From positions 930,001-994,000 of the forward strand of contig CP018627.1 of assembly GCA_002021875.1 (NCBI GenBank): 64,000 nt of DNA, in the 5' to 3' direction. The position numbers were made by a program, and so were the translations under genes. This DNA comes from Streptomyces hygroscopicus. Its GTDB lineage: Bacteria > Actinomycetota > Actinomycetes > Streptomycetales > Streptomycetaceae. Below the pieces are notes generated by a model. The model was not told where the DNA came from, made no database searches, and was given only the letters and a program-made list of their open reading frames with translations. This document shows, one piece after another, positions 52,201 through 58,029 of the stretch (its first letter is position 1; each line of letters opens with the position of its first letter).

Positions 52201-53527
52201 GCGGCCCCACGTGGCCGCCGCATTCGGAGCCCTCGAAGACGAACCGCCGGGCCCCGGCCTGGAGGAACTGGCGCAGCAGCCCCGGCGAGGGCACATGCAG
52301 ATAGGTGGCGATGCCGTCCCGCTCCAGCGCCTTGGCCTGGGACGGCCGTCCGCCCGCGATGATGGCGTGGCTGGGGCGGATCTCCCGTACGGCCTCGAGC
52401 TGGGCGTTCCTCATCTCCTCGGGTGCGAAGCCGAGGACCCCGACCCCCCAGGGGCGTCCGTCCAGCGCGGCCGCGGCCTCCTCCAGCATGGTGCGCGCCT
52501 GCTCACGTCCGGCCAGGGCGAGCGCGATGAACGGCAGCGCTCCCCCGGCGGCGACGGCGGAGGCGAACGCGCCCTGGTCGCTGACCCTGGTCATCGGACC
52601 CTGTGCGATGGGCAGCCGGGTGCCGAGGCGGGTGCTCAGCGGGGCGCCGGGGCGCAGCGCCGAGACGGCGGAGCCGTTCCGTCCGGCCTCGTGCGCGGAC
52701 TTCCGGATGGCGTCGGTGATGCCCCGTACGGTGCGGCCCACATCTCGCCATCGCTCGGCGAACTGGGCTGCCAGGAAGCCGTCCTGACCCACCGTCAGAT
52801 TTGGCTCGATGTGCTGGGTGGCGCGCCCCCGGCGCCGCAGGACGCGGTGCCCGTCGAGGACGGTGGTCTCGGAGCCGTCCATGGAGCGGATGGCGGCGGC
52901 CCGGTCCTCCGGGAGCCCCGATTCGGTGAGCAGGGCCAGCTGGGTGTCGAGCACGACCCCGGCCGCGCCGCCGAGTACCGACGCCGCGGCGGTGTGTGGG
53001 CCGATGCCGCCGCAGGCCCACACCGGTAACGACACCCGGGGGTCGGCGAGGAGCCGCTGCAGCAGGACGAAGGTGCCCAACACCCCGATCCGCCCGCCAC
53101 TCTCACTGCCCCGGGCGATCAGCCCGTGCGCTCCGGCACGGACGGCTTCGAGCGCCTCGTCCAGGTCGGTGACCTCGGCCAGCACTCGGCAGCGGCCGGA
53201 TACGGCCTCCACCGGCCAGGGCGAGTTCACCCCGAGCACCACCGTATGCGGACCGGGCGCGCCACCCTCCGGGCTGCCGGTGGCCGGGGCGTCCGGCAGG
53301 TCCGCGGGGGTGAGGCGGCAGCCCGCAGCGGCCCGCACGCCGTACCGCCCGTCGGCCACCCACTCGCCGATGTCCTGCCACGCCTGGAGGGCCTCGCGGC
53401 CCGTTGTGCCCAGGTCGAGAACGCCGAGGCCGCCCGCGCGGCTGACCGCTGCGGCGAGTCTGGCGTCCGGTTCCCCGAAGGGAGTGATGCCGATGACAAG
53501 ATCGCCGGCGTCCACGGCGGATGACAT
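46214..53527 (-). CDS. PUFA-like iterative PKS subunit: tandem NMO/PfaD-like ER-KS-AT-ACP-KR
   Basis: 2437 residues from ATG 53527 (GGAG 5 bp upstream); a GTG at 53578 in the same frame is poorer. Residues about 10-270: a first FMN barrel (VIGITPFGEPDARLAAAVSRAGG, VWACGGIGPHTAAASVLGGAAGVVLDT). About 300-650: a second nitronate-monooxygenase/PfaD-like barrel (LPIAQGPMTRVSDQG, FEGSECGGHVGPR). KS about 695-1110, Cys881 in DAACASSLAAVD, HGTGT, IGHTKCAAG. AT about 1235-1540 with GHSYGELVAL near 1349. One ACP, DLSIDSIKRAE, Ser near 1780: the DSIK motif of PUFA synthases. KR about 2150-2400 (GGARGITA, FGSIAAALGNRGQVDYAAAN). The order, with enoyl reductase and KR but a single ACP, is PUFA-synthase-like. 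Four TTA codons: 53027-53029, 52184-52186, 51905-51907, 49868-49870. First gene of the operon. Confidence 0.92.
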   Translation of the reverse strand: MSSAVDAGDLVIGITPFGEPDARLAAAVSRAGGLGVLDLGTTGREALQAWQDIGEWVADGRYGVRAAAGCRLTPADLPDAPATGSPEGGAPGPHTVVLGVNSPWPVEAVSGRCRVLAEVTDLDEALEAVRAGAHGLIARGSESGGRIGVLGTFVLLQRLLADPRVSLPVWACGGIGPHTAAASVLGGAAGVVLDTQLALLTESGLPEDRAAAIRSMDGSETTVLDGHRVLRRRGRATQHIEPNLTVGQDGFLAAQFAERWRDVGRTVRGITDAIRKSAHEAGRNGSAVSALRPGAPLSTRLGTRLPIAQGPMTRVSDQGAFASAVAAGGALPFIALALAGREQARTMLEEAAAALDGRPWGVGVLGFAPEEMRNAQLEAVREIRPSHAIIAGGRPSQAKALERDGIATYLHVPSPGLLRQFLQAGARRFVFEGSECGGHVGPRNSFPLWEAQIAVVEDFLDDTAHDPRHMANTHGTDGTDGTDGTEGAGIEIFFAGGVHDERSAAMVAALTAPLTRRGVAIGSLMGTAYLFTEEAVAHGALQPLFQRHVVAAEHTVLLETAPGHATRCVPSPFTESFDTVKERLRNEGLPDREVWERLERLNVGRLRIASKGMDRGPDGALASVDEEHQLSGGMFMAGQVAVLRSATTTIDALHHAVGPGAANFLTARAEEVCERLGVASAPAAAEAPAPLDVAVVGMACMFPQAPDLASFWANVVGGVDAVTEVPAERWDPAVHYTGDKDGASASKWGGFLPPVPFDPLRYGIPPASLGSIEPVQLLALEAARRALDDAGYGAPGDGGRTFDRSRTSVVFGAEAGSDLSNAQTLRAVLPRYVREVPRDLADQLPRLTEDSFPGMLANVISGRIANRLDLGGANYTVDAACASSLAAVDVACKELTAGTSDLVLCGGADLHNGINDYVLFSSVHALSPTGRSRTFDSSADGIALGEGVACVVLKRLADAERDGDRVYGVIKGVGSSSDGRSLGLTAPRPEGQRAALERAYANAHLSPADVGLLEAHGTGTVVGDRTELTVLGEVFTDAGAAPGGCALGSVKSQIGHTKCAAGLAGLVKAAMSLYTGITPPTLHLTRPNEAWDADRSPFAFHTRARPWAAAPAERVAGVSAFGFGGTNFHVVLAAHGRGAPPAQGLDAWPAELFLFRGADRAAALRVVQETLDQLMANDTAGRPWRLRDVALTASRRADAGQEPVRVAVVASDLDDLAARLRQVLAGDPPGPGPRGTDGPHIAPDAAEEAGGEPQRGKVAFLFPGQGSQRPGMFADAFVTFPELQRQLRHGRAYADALYPPAAFDEAGQAAQRTAITDTRVAQPALGMVGLAAYTLLTSAGVRPDMAAGHSYGELVALCAAGALDPRTLPQLSAERAAAILGAAEAAGEEPGTMAAVTAAPGEVEPVLRTAGLAERVVTANHNAPRQTVISGPERDVQEAVRLLRAAGHSVKRIPVACAFHSPLVAGAGARFAEALAGHPVRAAEFPVWANRTAAPHGTEPDAIRAELAAQIGAPVRFVAQIEAMYEAGARTFVEAGPGTVLTRLVGEILDGRPHLALACEGRRSGSAGPRGFLDTLARLAVAGVPVRTAWLFHGRDAVAAGSAPPPKRPGWTVDGHLVRTADGELLPGALAPARRVMEATVSQTDRTGGGEYEGRDALISEFLRTSREMIAAQRDVLLTYFGGAPGERHASPPAPVATAASLPAELGPVAAVPVATAAVAATSGAAAPVAAVSPASAPPAPATGPDVLRAVSEIISERTGYPVDMIEPDLDLEADLSIDSIKRAEIAGELARRLGVAGADTAALGDEELEELAKARTTAAVTDWLSARLAPAPAASATPPDEPEPVAEDVAAEPVAVAEPEPEPEPVVVAGVAPKRLRLVPVPLGAPDDGATAPPDLTGRRFALLGGEGDGVAEAVAARLVERGAEAVRLAAGHPLTEGDGRVDGVLLLDPLATSGASVLPEAFTALQSALRRAPHWLLALRRADPLTARTAGLRGVFRTVAREYPDLVTRLVEFPADAAGSAHVAGSAYVAGSTDEAGSADAPGSADVAGAADVAGSTDAAGSAAAAGSAEALGSAAAPGSAEAPDSTAAPGFADAVADGLLDELLAPDRTPVVLRTAEGRRHRLDLVEAPLGALAGSGAGPAGDGAAEAAALGLDRDAVVVLVGGARGITARCAATLASAARCRIELLGRTPEPVGPEDPATAGARDETALRAALAARGGLGPAEIQREAARILARREVAATIEELTALGGRVRYRSVDFRDAEAVLQAVKQIHADHGRLDGVVYGAGVIEDRLIAEKSAESFQRVYGTKVEGARTLLDALAELPEPPAFAVLFGSIAAALGNRGQVDYAAANDTLETLGARWRDRTGRRALTVHWGPWAPTGAHGGMVTPELSREYARRGISLIDPEEGTLALLRELAWGEESIGSVVYTASDW
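47240..47473. repeat. Thirteen 18-bp repeats encoding a hexapeptide linker
   Basis: The ACP-KR linker of the first PKS (residues about 2019-2096) is a run of 13 hexapeptides of the form (A/P/L)-G-S-(A/T)-x-x: AGSAHV, AGSAYV, AGSTDE, AGSADA, PGSADV and so on to PGFADA. At DNA level this is an imperfect 18-bp tandem repeat. Likely a flexible tether of variable length. Confidence 0.88.
52073..52109. repeat. 9-bp repeats in the second enoyl-reductase domain
   Basis: Four 9-bp units close to GGTGCCGTC/GGTCCCGTC encode the run GTDGTDGTDGTEG in the first PKS, on a surface loop of the second FMN barrel just after the GSECGGH block. It is another in-frame slippage tract in this gene. Confidence 0.75.
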
Positions 53528-53891
53528 GTTTTCTCCGAAAATCGCTAGCGCAGCAGGAAAGGGAGATAATTCGGGCACGCATGTCGAACGTATGGCACGG
53601 GAATCTCGCGAAACGGCGCGGGGCTGAAATTAGCCACTTCATTACTGAAGAGTCAACAAGCAGTCCCAAGCCCGCGCCACGACGGGCTGATTCTCGCCAG
53701 ACGCGAAGACATCGGCGGTGTTGCCACCTCCTCCCCCCTCTGTTAAATGTTCATATATCTCAGGTGAAAGAGATCGCTGCCGAAGGTATGCCGGGGCGCA
53801 TGAGTGAACCTTGATTGCGCCTTAACCTGCGCGGACTCCAGATCCTGATTTCGCTGTCGCGAATTTCGTGTACGGGCAGGAGAGGCGGGGC
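53528..53891. other. Upstream region of the PUFA-like operon; AT-richer, no gene seen
   Basis: About 360 bp between the first PKS start and the ABC-F terminator. Base composition drops (for example around GTTAAATGTTCATATATCTC). A rightward ORF (53521-53814) has no domain likeness and is not called. The promoter of the leftward polyketide operon must lie here; its long leader leaves room for a regulator site, but no clean repeat was found. Confidence 0.5.
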
Positions 53892-53960
53892 GGCCCGGGC
53901 GGGCGGCCACGCCTCTCGGGTGGCCCGGGCGGGCGGCCACGTGGGCCGCCCGCCCGGGCC
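53892..53960 (-). terminator. Very strong terminator after the ABC-F gene, with a duplicated arm
   Basis: GGCCCGGGCGGGCGGCC at 53922-53938 pairs perfectly over 17 bp with GGCCGCCCGCCCGGGCC at 53944-53960 (5-nt loop). The left arm is duplicated at 53892-53908, so two alternative pairings exist. It lies 5 bp past the ABC-F stop and insulates the polyketide operon. Confidence 0.8.
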
Positions 53961-53964
53961 GGTC

Positions 53965-55638
53965 TCAGTCGGTCACCTCCGTCGCGGACGACGCCTCGAG
54001 CAGATCCCGCACCTCATCGGCAGCGGTCTCCCGCAGCTCCTCGCCGACCAGCAGCCACCGGGTGATGCCGATCGATTCCAGGAACGGCAGATCGTGGCTG
54101 GAGACCACGAGCGCGCCCTCGTAGGAGTCCAGCGCGCTCGTCAACTGCCGCACACTGGCCATGTCGAGGTTGTTGGTCGGCTCGTCGAGCAGCAGCAGCT
54201 GCGGGGCCGGTGCGGCGAGCATGGTGGCCGCGAGGGCGGCCCGGAAACGTTCGCCACCCGAGAGCGTGCCCGCCGGCTGGTCCGCCCGCGCCCCCTTGAA
54301 CAGGAAGCGCGCGAGCTGGGAGCGGATCTGGTTGTCGGTGATCCCGGGCGCCCGGCGCGCGACATTCGCCGCCACGCTCAGCTCGTCGTCCAGCACATCC
54401 AGCCGCTGAGGGAGGAACCGCAGCGGCACGAACGCCCTGGCCTCCCCGGACAGCGGGGCGAGCTGGCCGGTGAGGGTACGCAGCAGTGTGGTCTTGCCCG
54501 CTCCGTTGCGTCCCACCAGTGCGATGCGTTCGGGCCCCTGCACATGGAGGGTGGCCTCGCGCAGGGCGCCGTACCGGGGGCTCAGTTCACTCAGGCTGAG
54601 CACGGTGCGGCCCGCGGGCACGGCGGTGTGCGGCAGGCTCACCCGGATCTCGGCGTCGTCGCGTACCGCCTCGGCGGCCTCCTCACGCCGCTCGCGCGCC
54701 TCGTGGAGGCGGTCTTCCTGCAGGTCGCGGAGCTTGCCGGCCGACTCCTGCGCGGACCGCTTGCGGGCACCGGCGACGATTCTCGGGGCCCGCCGCTCGA
54801 TGTCCATCTTCTTGCTGTTCCGCTGCCGGCGTGCCAGTTTGATGTGGGTCTCCTCCAGTTCGCGCTTTTGCCGACGCACATCCGCCTCGGCGACCCGCAG
54901 CATCCGCGCGGCCACCTCCTGCTGAGTGGCCAGCGCCTCCCGGTAGGCGGACCAGCCGCCGCCGTACCAGGTCACCGACCCGGACCGCAGTTCGGCGATG
55001 CGGTCCACCCGCTCCAGCAGCTCACGGTCGTGGCTGACCACGACCAGCACACCGGAGCGCCAGGAGTCGACGGCGTCGTAGAGCCGCCGCCGCGCGAACA
55101 GGTCGAGGTTGTTGGTGGGTTCGTCGAGCAGCAGGACGTCGGGGCGCTCCAGGAGCAGGGCGGCCAGGCGCAGCAGTACGGTCTCCCCGCCGGAGAGGTG
55201 GCCGATGGTGCGGTCCAGTTCGATATCGCCGAGCCCGAGTGAGCCCAGTGTCGCCAGGGCCCGCTCCTCGACGTCCCAGTCGTCGCCGATCGTCTCGAAG
55301 TGGACCTCGTCGACGTCTCCCGCCTCGATGGCGCTCAGGGCGGCGCGCCGCCCGGCGATGCCCAGGGCCTGGTCGACGCGGAGAGTGGTGTCGAGGGTGA
55401 TGTTCTGCGGAAGGTAGGCGAGGCTGCCGCCGACGGTCACCGACCCCTGCGCGGGACGCAGCCGGCCGCCGATCAGCCGCAGCAGGGTGGACTTGCCGCT
55501 GCCGTTGGTGCCGACGAGGCCGGTGCGGCCCCGACCGATGCCGAGCGAGAGCCCGTCGAAGACGTTCGTGCCGTCCGGCCACTGGAAGGACACGGCCGAG
55601 CAGGTCACGGAGGCGCTGGGGGTGGGGGTTGCTGCCAT
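53965..55638 (-). CDS. ABC-F ribosome-protection ATPase
   Basis: 557 residues from ATG 55638; the frame is open to 55764, but that is leader. Two ABC domains and no membrane helices: first, GTNGSGKSTLL, LSGGETVLLRLAALLL, VLLLDEPTNNLD and VVSHDREL; a charged coiled interdomain arm (about 240-340, rich in RRQKRELEETHIKLARRQRNSKKMDIERR); second, GRNGAGKTTLL, LSGGERFRAALAATML, LLLLDEPTNNLD and VSSHDLPFL. Members displace macrolides, lincosamides, streptogramins or pleuromutilins from the ribosome. Position between two polyketide loci suggests self-resistance. No ribosome binding site is strong; the long leader has hairpins that could attenuate it. Confidence 0.9.
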   Translation of the reverse strand: MAATPTPSASVTCSAVSFQWPDGTNVFDGLSLGIGRGRTGLVGTNGSGKSTLLRLIGGRLRPAQGSVTVGGSLAYLPQNITLDTTLRVDQALGIAGRRAALSAIEAGDVDEVHFETIGDDWDVEERALATLGSLGLGDIELDRTIGHLSGGETVLLRLAALLLERPDVLLLDEPTNNLDLFARRRLYDAVDSWRSGVLVVVSHDRELLERVDRIAELRSGSVTWYGGGWSAYREALATQQEVAARMLRVAEADVRRQKRELEETHIKLARRQRNSKKMDIERRAPRIVAGARKRSAQESAGKLRDLQEDRLHEARERREEAAEAVRDDAEIRVSLPHTAVPAGRTVLSLSELSPRYGALREATLHVQGPERIALVGRNGAGKTTLLRTLTGQLAPLSGEARAFVPLRFLPQRLDVLDDELSVAANVARRAPGITDNQIRSQLARFLFKGARADQPAGTLSGGERFRAALAATMLAAPAPQLLLLDEPTNNLDMASVRQLTSALDSYEGALVVSSHDLPFLESIGITRWLLVGEELRETAADEVRDLLEASSATEVTD

Positions 55639-56088
55639 GGTGTTCTCGCATTCGCAAGCGCTGTGAAAAGGGGCTACGTATGCGAGCACCACGCGGCGAC
55701 CAAGCCGGGAAAACGGGTGCGGCCCTCCGAAGGGTGAGGGACGGCTGATGCACCGAGGTCGCATTCACGCGGGTCACGGGCGGCAAGAAGGCCGGCTACG
55801 ACGTGACGGGCTACGGCTTGTGCCGTACCGCGCGATGATCGCGAACCTCAGATACGCAACGTCCACCTCTATCGGAGACAACAGGACCCGGGAAGTGTAG
55901 CGCAGCCGAGGTGCGTGATGTCGTGTGCGCGGCCGGGCGGGGCCGCCGTGCCACCTTCCTGCCAACCTTTCCCGCGCCCCCCGCTTCCGCGGACGACCGC
56001 CGTTACGATCACCCGCGTGACCTGGCGGCGCACCGGTTCCGAGGCGCGCCGCCCGTTTCGGATCGCATCGGATCAAAGGGCGTGAGAA
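55639..56088. promoter_or_regulatory. Divergent leader region with possible ABC-F attenuator
   Basis: 450 bp between the leftward ABC-F gene and the rightward secreted protein. On the ABC-F side are two small hairpins: TACGGC-TTGT-GCCGTA (55812-55827) and a CCCTC/GAGGG stem (55723-55740). A possible short leader peptide reading VDVAYLRFAIIARYGT begins with GTG before them. ABC-F resistance genes are often controlled by such leader attenuation; this copy is inference. Nothing else coding is seen. Confidence 0.4.
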
Positions 56089-56754
56089 GTGAATAGCCGG
56101 TTGAGTATCGCGGCCGTGTCGGCCGTCTCCCTGGTGGCGTTCCTGGGTGGTACGACGGTGGCGACGGCCCAGGAGTCCGACCCGGCGCCGAAGTCGTGTG
56201 ACGGTGTCCGGCTGACCGGCGAGCTTCCCGTTCCGGCGCCCGGCCAGGCCGTCTCGGGACAGATCACCATAGGCGCCGACTGCAAGCCGGAACCGGTCTC
56301 CGTCCAGCACGGCCCGGCATCGGAGCGCTCGGCCCGCACCGCCACCGCCGCCGCTGCCGGGCATCAGCTGCGTGGCTGGAACGAGATGTACGACTGCTGC
56401 AACATCCGGATGACGGGTCTGTACACCGCCTCCTCGTGGGACACGGCGAACGGCCGCGTCACCACGGCCGGCACCACGGCCACCCAGGAGTGGAACCGTG
56501 AGCCGTGGGACGCCGGTTGGTCGCTCACCTCGCAGACCGCGAAAAACGACTGTGTCACCGACTGCGCCGAGGTCAACTCCGAGGCGCACGCCGACTTCGC
56601 GTACCAGGGTGTCTTCGATCCGACCGGCGACTGGTACAACAACACCCACCACTCCTACGTCCAGTTGAAGGCCGACGGGACGGCGAGCTGCCGCTTCGAT
56701 GTGGAGCTGCGGCACACCTTCGTGGGGTGGAACTGGCGGTACGGGTGCGAGTGA
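56089..56754 (+). CDS. Secreted cysteine-containing protein, function unknown
   Basis: 221 residues from GTG 56089, with AAAGGG 7 bp upstream. Signal peptide about 1-27 (RLSIAAVSAVSLVAFLGGTTVATA). The mature part has eight cysteines (SCDGV, ADCKPE, YDCCNI, NDCVTDC, SCRFD), which would form disulfides outside the cell, and many Trp/Tyr in a beta-rich C-terminal half (GRVTTAGTTATQEWNREPWDAGWSLTSQT). No family recognised; small secreted enzymes inhibitors or surface proteins are possible. Confidence 0.75.
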   Translation: MNSRLSIAAVSAVSLVAFLGGTTVATAQESDPAPKSCDGVRLTGELPVPAPGQAVSGQITIGADCKPEPVSVQHGPASERSARTATAAAAGHQLRGWNEMYDCCNIRMTGLYTASSWDTANGRVTTAGTTATQEWNREPWDAGWSLTSQTAKNDCVTDCAEVNSEAHADFAYQGVFDPTGDWYNNTHHSYVQLKADGTASCRFDVELRHTFVGWNWRYGCE

Positions 56755-56790
56755 CCACATTGGCGGCGCGGTAGCACACGACGTGGCCGC

Positions 56791-56847
56791 CGCCTCGCGC
56801 GAGGCGGGTGACCGGGTCCCGGGCGAACGCCGCCCGGGACCCGGTCA
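56791..56847. terminator. Bidirectional terminator between converging genes
   Basis: GACCGGGTCCCGGGC (56810-56824) pairs with GCCCGGGACCCGGTC (56832-56846), a perfect 15-bp stem with a 7-nt loop. A separate 16-bp palindrome CGCCTCGCGCGAGGCG precedes it at 56791-56806. Confidence 0.8.
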
Positions 56848-56861
56848 GGCGTAGCGCCGCG

Positions 56862-57560
56862 TCACGATGGCCCGGCACACCGGAGCAGTATCCGGGCCAG
56901 CTCGCGCGGCTGGGAGAACATCGGCCAGTGGCCGGTGTCCATCTCGACCAGCCGCCAGTGCTCGCTCTTCAGCAGCTCGGCCACGTCGTCCGTCGGCTCG
57001 GCGCCGTCGAGCAGACACTTGATGTACGTGGCCGGCAGCCCGCCGAGCGGGCGCGCCAGGACGGCCGACTCGGACAGCGTGGCGCCCGGATGCGGCGTGG
57101 CGCCCACGATCCGCGCGATCTGCTCCTCGGTGAGCCCCTGGCCGTGGTAATCGGCCTCGGTCAGGGGCGCCCAGAAGCCGCCGTTCGCGGCCATCGACGC
57201 CTCCACCATGGCCTGCCCGCCGGGCCAGGCCGACAGGAACGACTCACCGTCCGCCGGAACGTTGGAGTCCACGAACACCACATGGGCCAGCCGGTCGCCG
57301 ATGCGCTCGGCGGCCTGACCGACCGGGATGCCCGCATAGCTGTGCCCCACCAGGACCACATCGCGCAGATCGAGGCGCTCGATCTCGCCGACGATGTCCT
57401 GGACATGGGTCTGCTGCCCGGCCTGCACACCCTGCTTCTCGGCGAGTCCGGACAGCGTGAGGGCATGGACGCCGTGTCCGGCAGCACGCAGCTCCGGAAC
57501 CACCCCGTCCCATGCCCACGACCCCAGCCACGCACCCGCCACCAGTACGAATTCCGTCAT
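56862..57560 (-). CDS. Alpha/beta hydrolase (esterase/hydroxynitrile-lyase-like)
   Basis: 232 residues from ATG 57560 (MTEFVLVAGAWLGSWAWDG); earlier in-frame starts add residues without fold. Family features: oxyanion LVAGAWLGSWAW, nucleophile elbow VGHSYAGIPVGQAAE (Ser about 75), FVDSNVPADGES, and C-terminal MDTGHWPMFSQPRELARIL with the His. Typical of the small streptomycete alpha/beta hydrolase group related to plant methylesterases and hydroxynitrile lyases. Role unknown. Confidence 0.85.
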   Translation of the reverse strand: MTEFVLVAGAWLGSWAWDGVVPELRAAGHGVHALTLSGLAEKQGVQAGQQTHVQDIVGEIERLDLRDVVLVGHSYAGIPVGQAAERIGDRLAHVVFVDSNVPADGESFLSAWPGGQAMVEASMAANGGFWAPLTEADYHGQGLTEEQIARIVGATPHPGATLSESAVLARPLGGLPATYIKCLLDGAEPTDDVAELLKSEHWRLVEMDTGHWPMFSQPRELARILLRCAGPS

Positions 57561-57630
57561 GGCGGCAAGGTAGCGCGGGGGTCCGACAATGGACCGCCGG
57601 ATCACTCTCCTCCCGGCGGTGTGCCCGGCC

Positions 57631-57999
57631 TCAGCCACCGGGACAGGCAGGCGCACAGGACGAGCCGGCCGCGAAGAGCCATCCGCCGATGACATCGCTG
57701 AACCAGTGCACACCGAGGTGGACGCGGGTCAGGCCCACTGCCGCGCCCCGGCATCCGATCAGGGCGGCCACCGTTCGTCTGGCACGCGGAGCGCGCACCA
57801 GTGCCGCGCCGATGAGCAGGCCCGCGGCGATCGCGGAGGGGGTGGCGTGGTCGCAGGGGAAGGACCTGCCGGACGCGTGTGTCGCCCAGTCGCCCGTCGC
57901 GGGGCAGGTCGACCCCCGCCCCGCCCCTGACCGGAACCAGCGATTTCGAGCGGTTTCATCCGGCCTGAGAGGGAAACCCGCTCGTGTCGGGCCGCCCCG
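57631..57999 (-). pseudogene. Decayed PAP2-superfamily phosphatase remnant
   Basis: Translating the minus strand without asking for a start gives about 120 codons between stops that end at TGA 57631-57633. The C-terminal half is clearly PAP2: SFPCDHATPSAIAAGLLIG matches the SFPSGHA motif, and GLTRVHLGVHWFSDVIGGW matches SRVYLGVHYPSDVLGG. The N-terminal helices and first motif are missing, no ATG, GTG or TTG begins it, and the Ser-Gly of SGH is now Cys-Asp. It is a fragment of a membrane lipid/phosphate phosphatase gene, no longer functional. Confidence 0.75.
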
Positions 58000-58029
58000 T
58001 CAGGTCGCCCGACAAGGTACGGAGCGCAT

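Noticed and set aside
53521..53814. 97-codon rightward ORF in the AT-richer PKS upstream region
   Set aside because: No domain, no convincing ribosome binding site, and it begins over the PKS start; treated as regulatory DNA.
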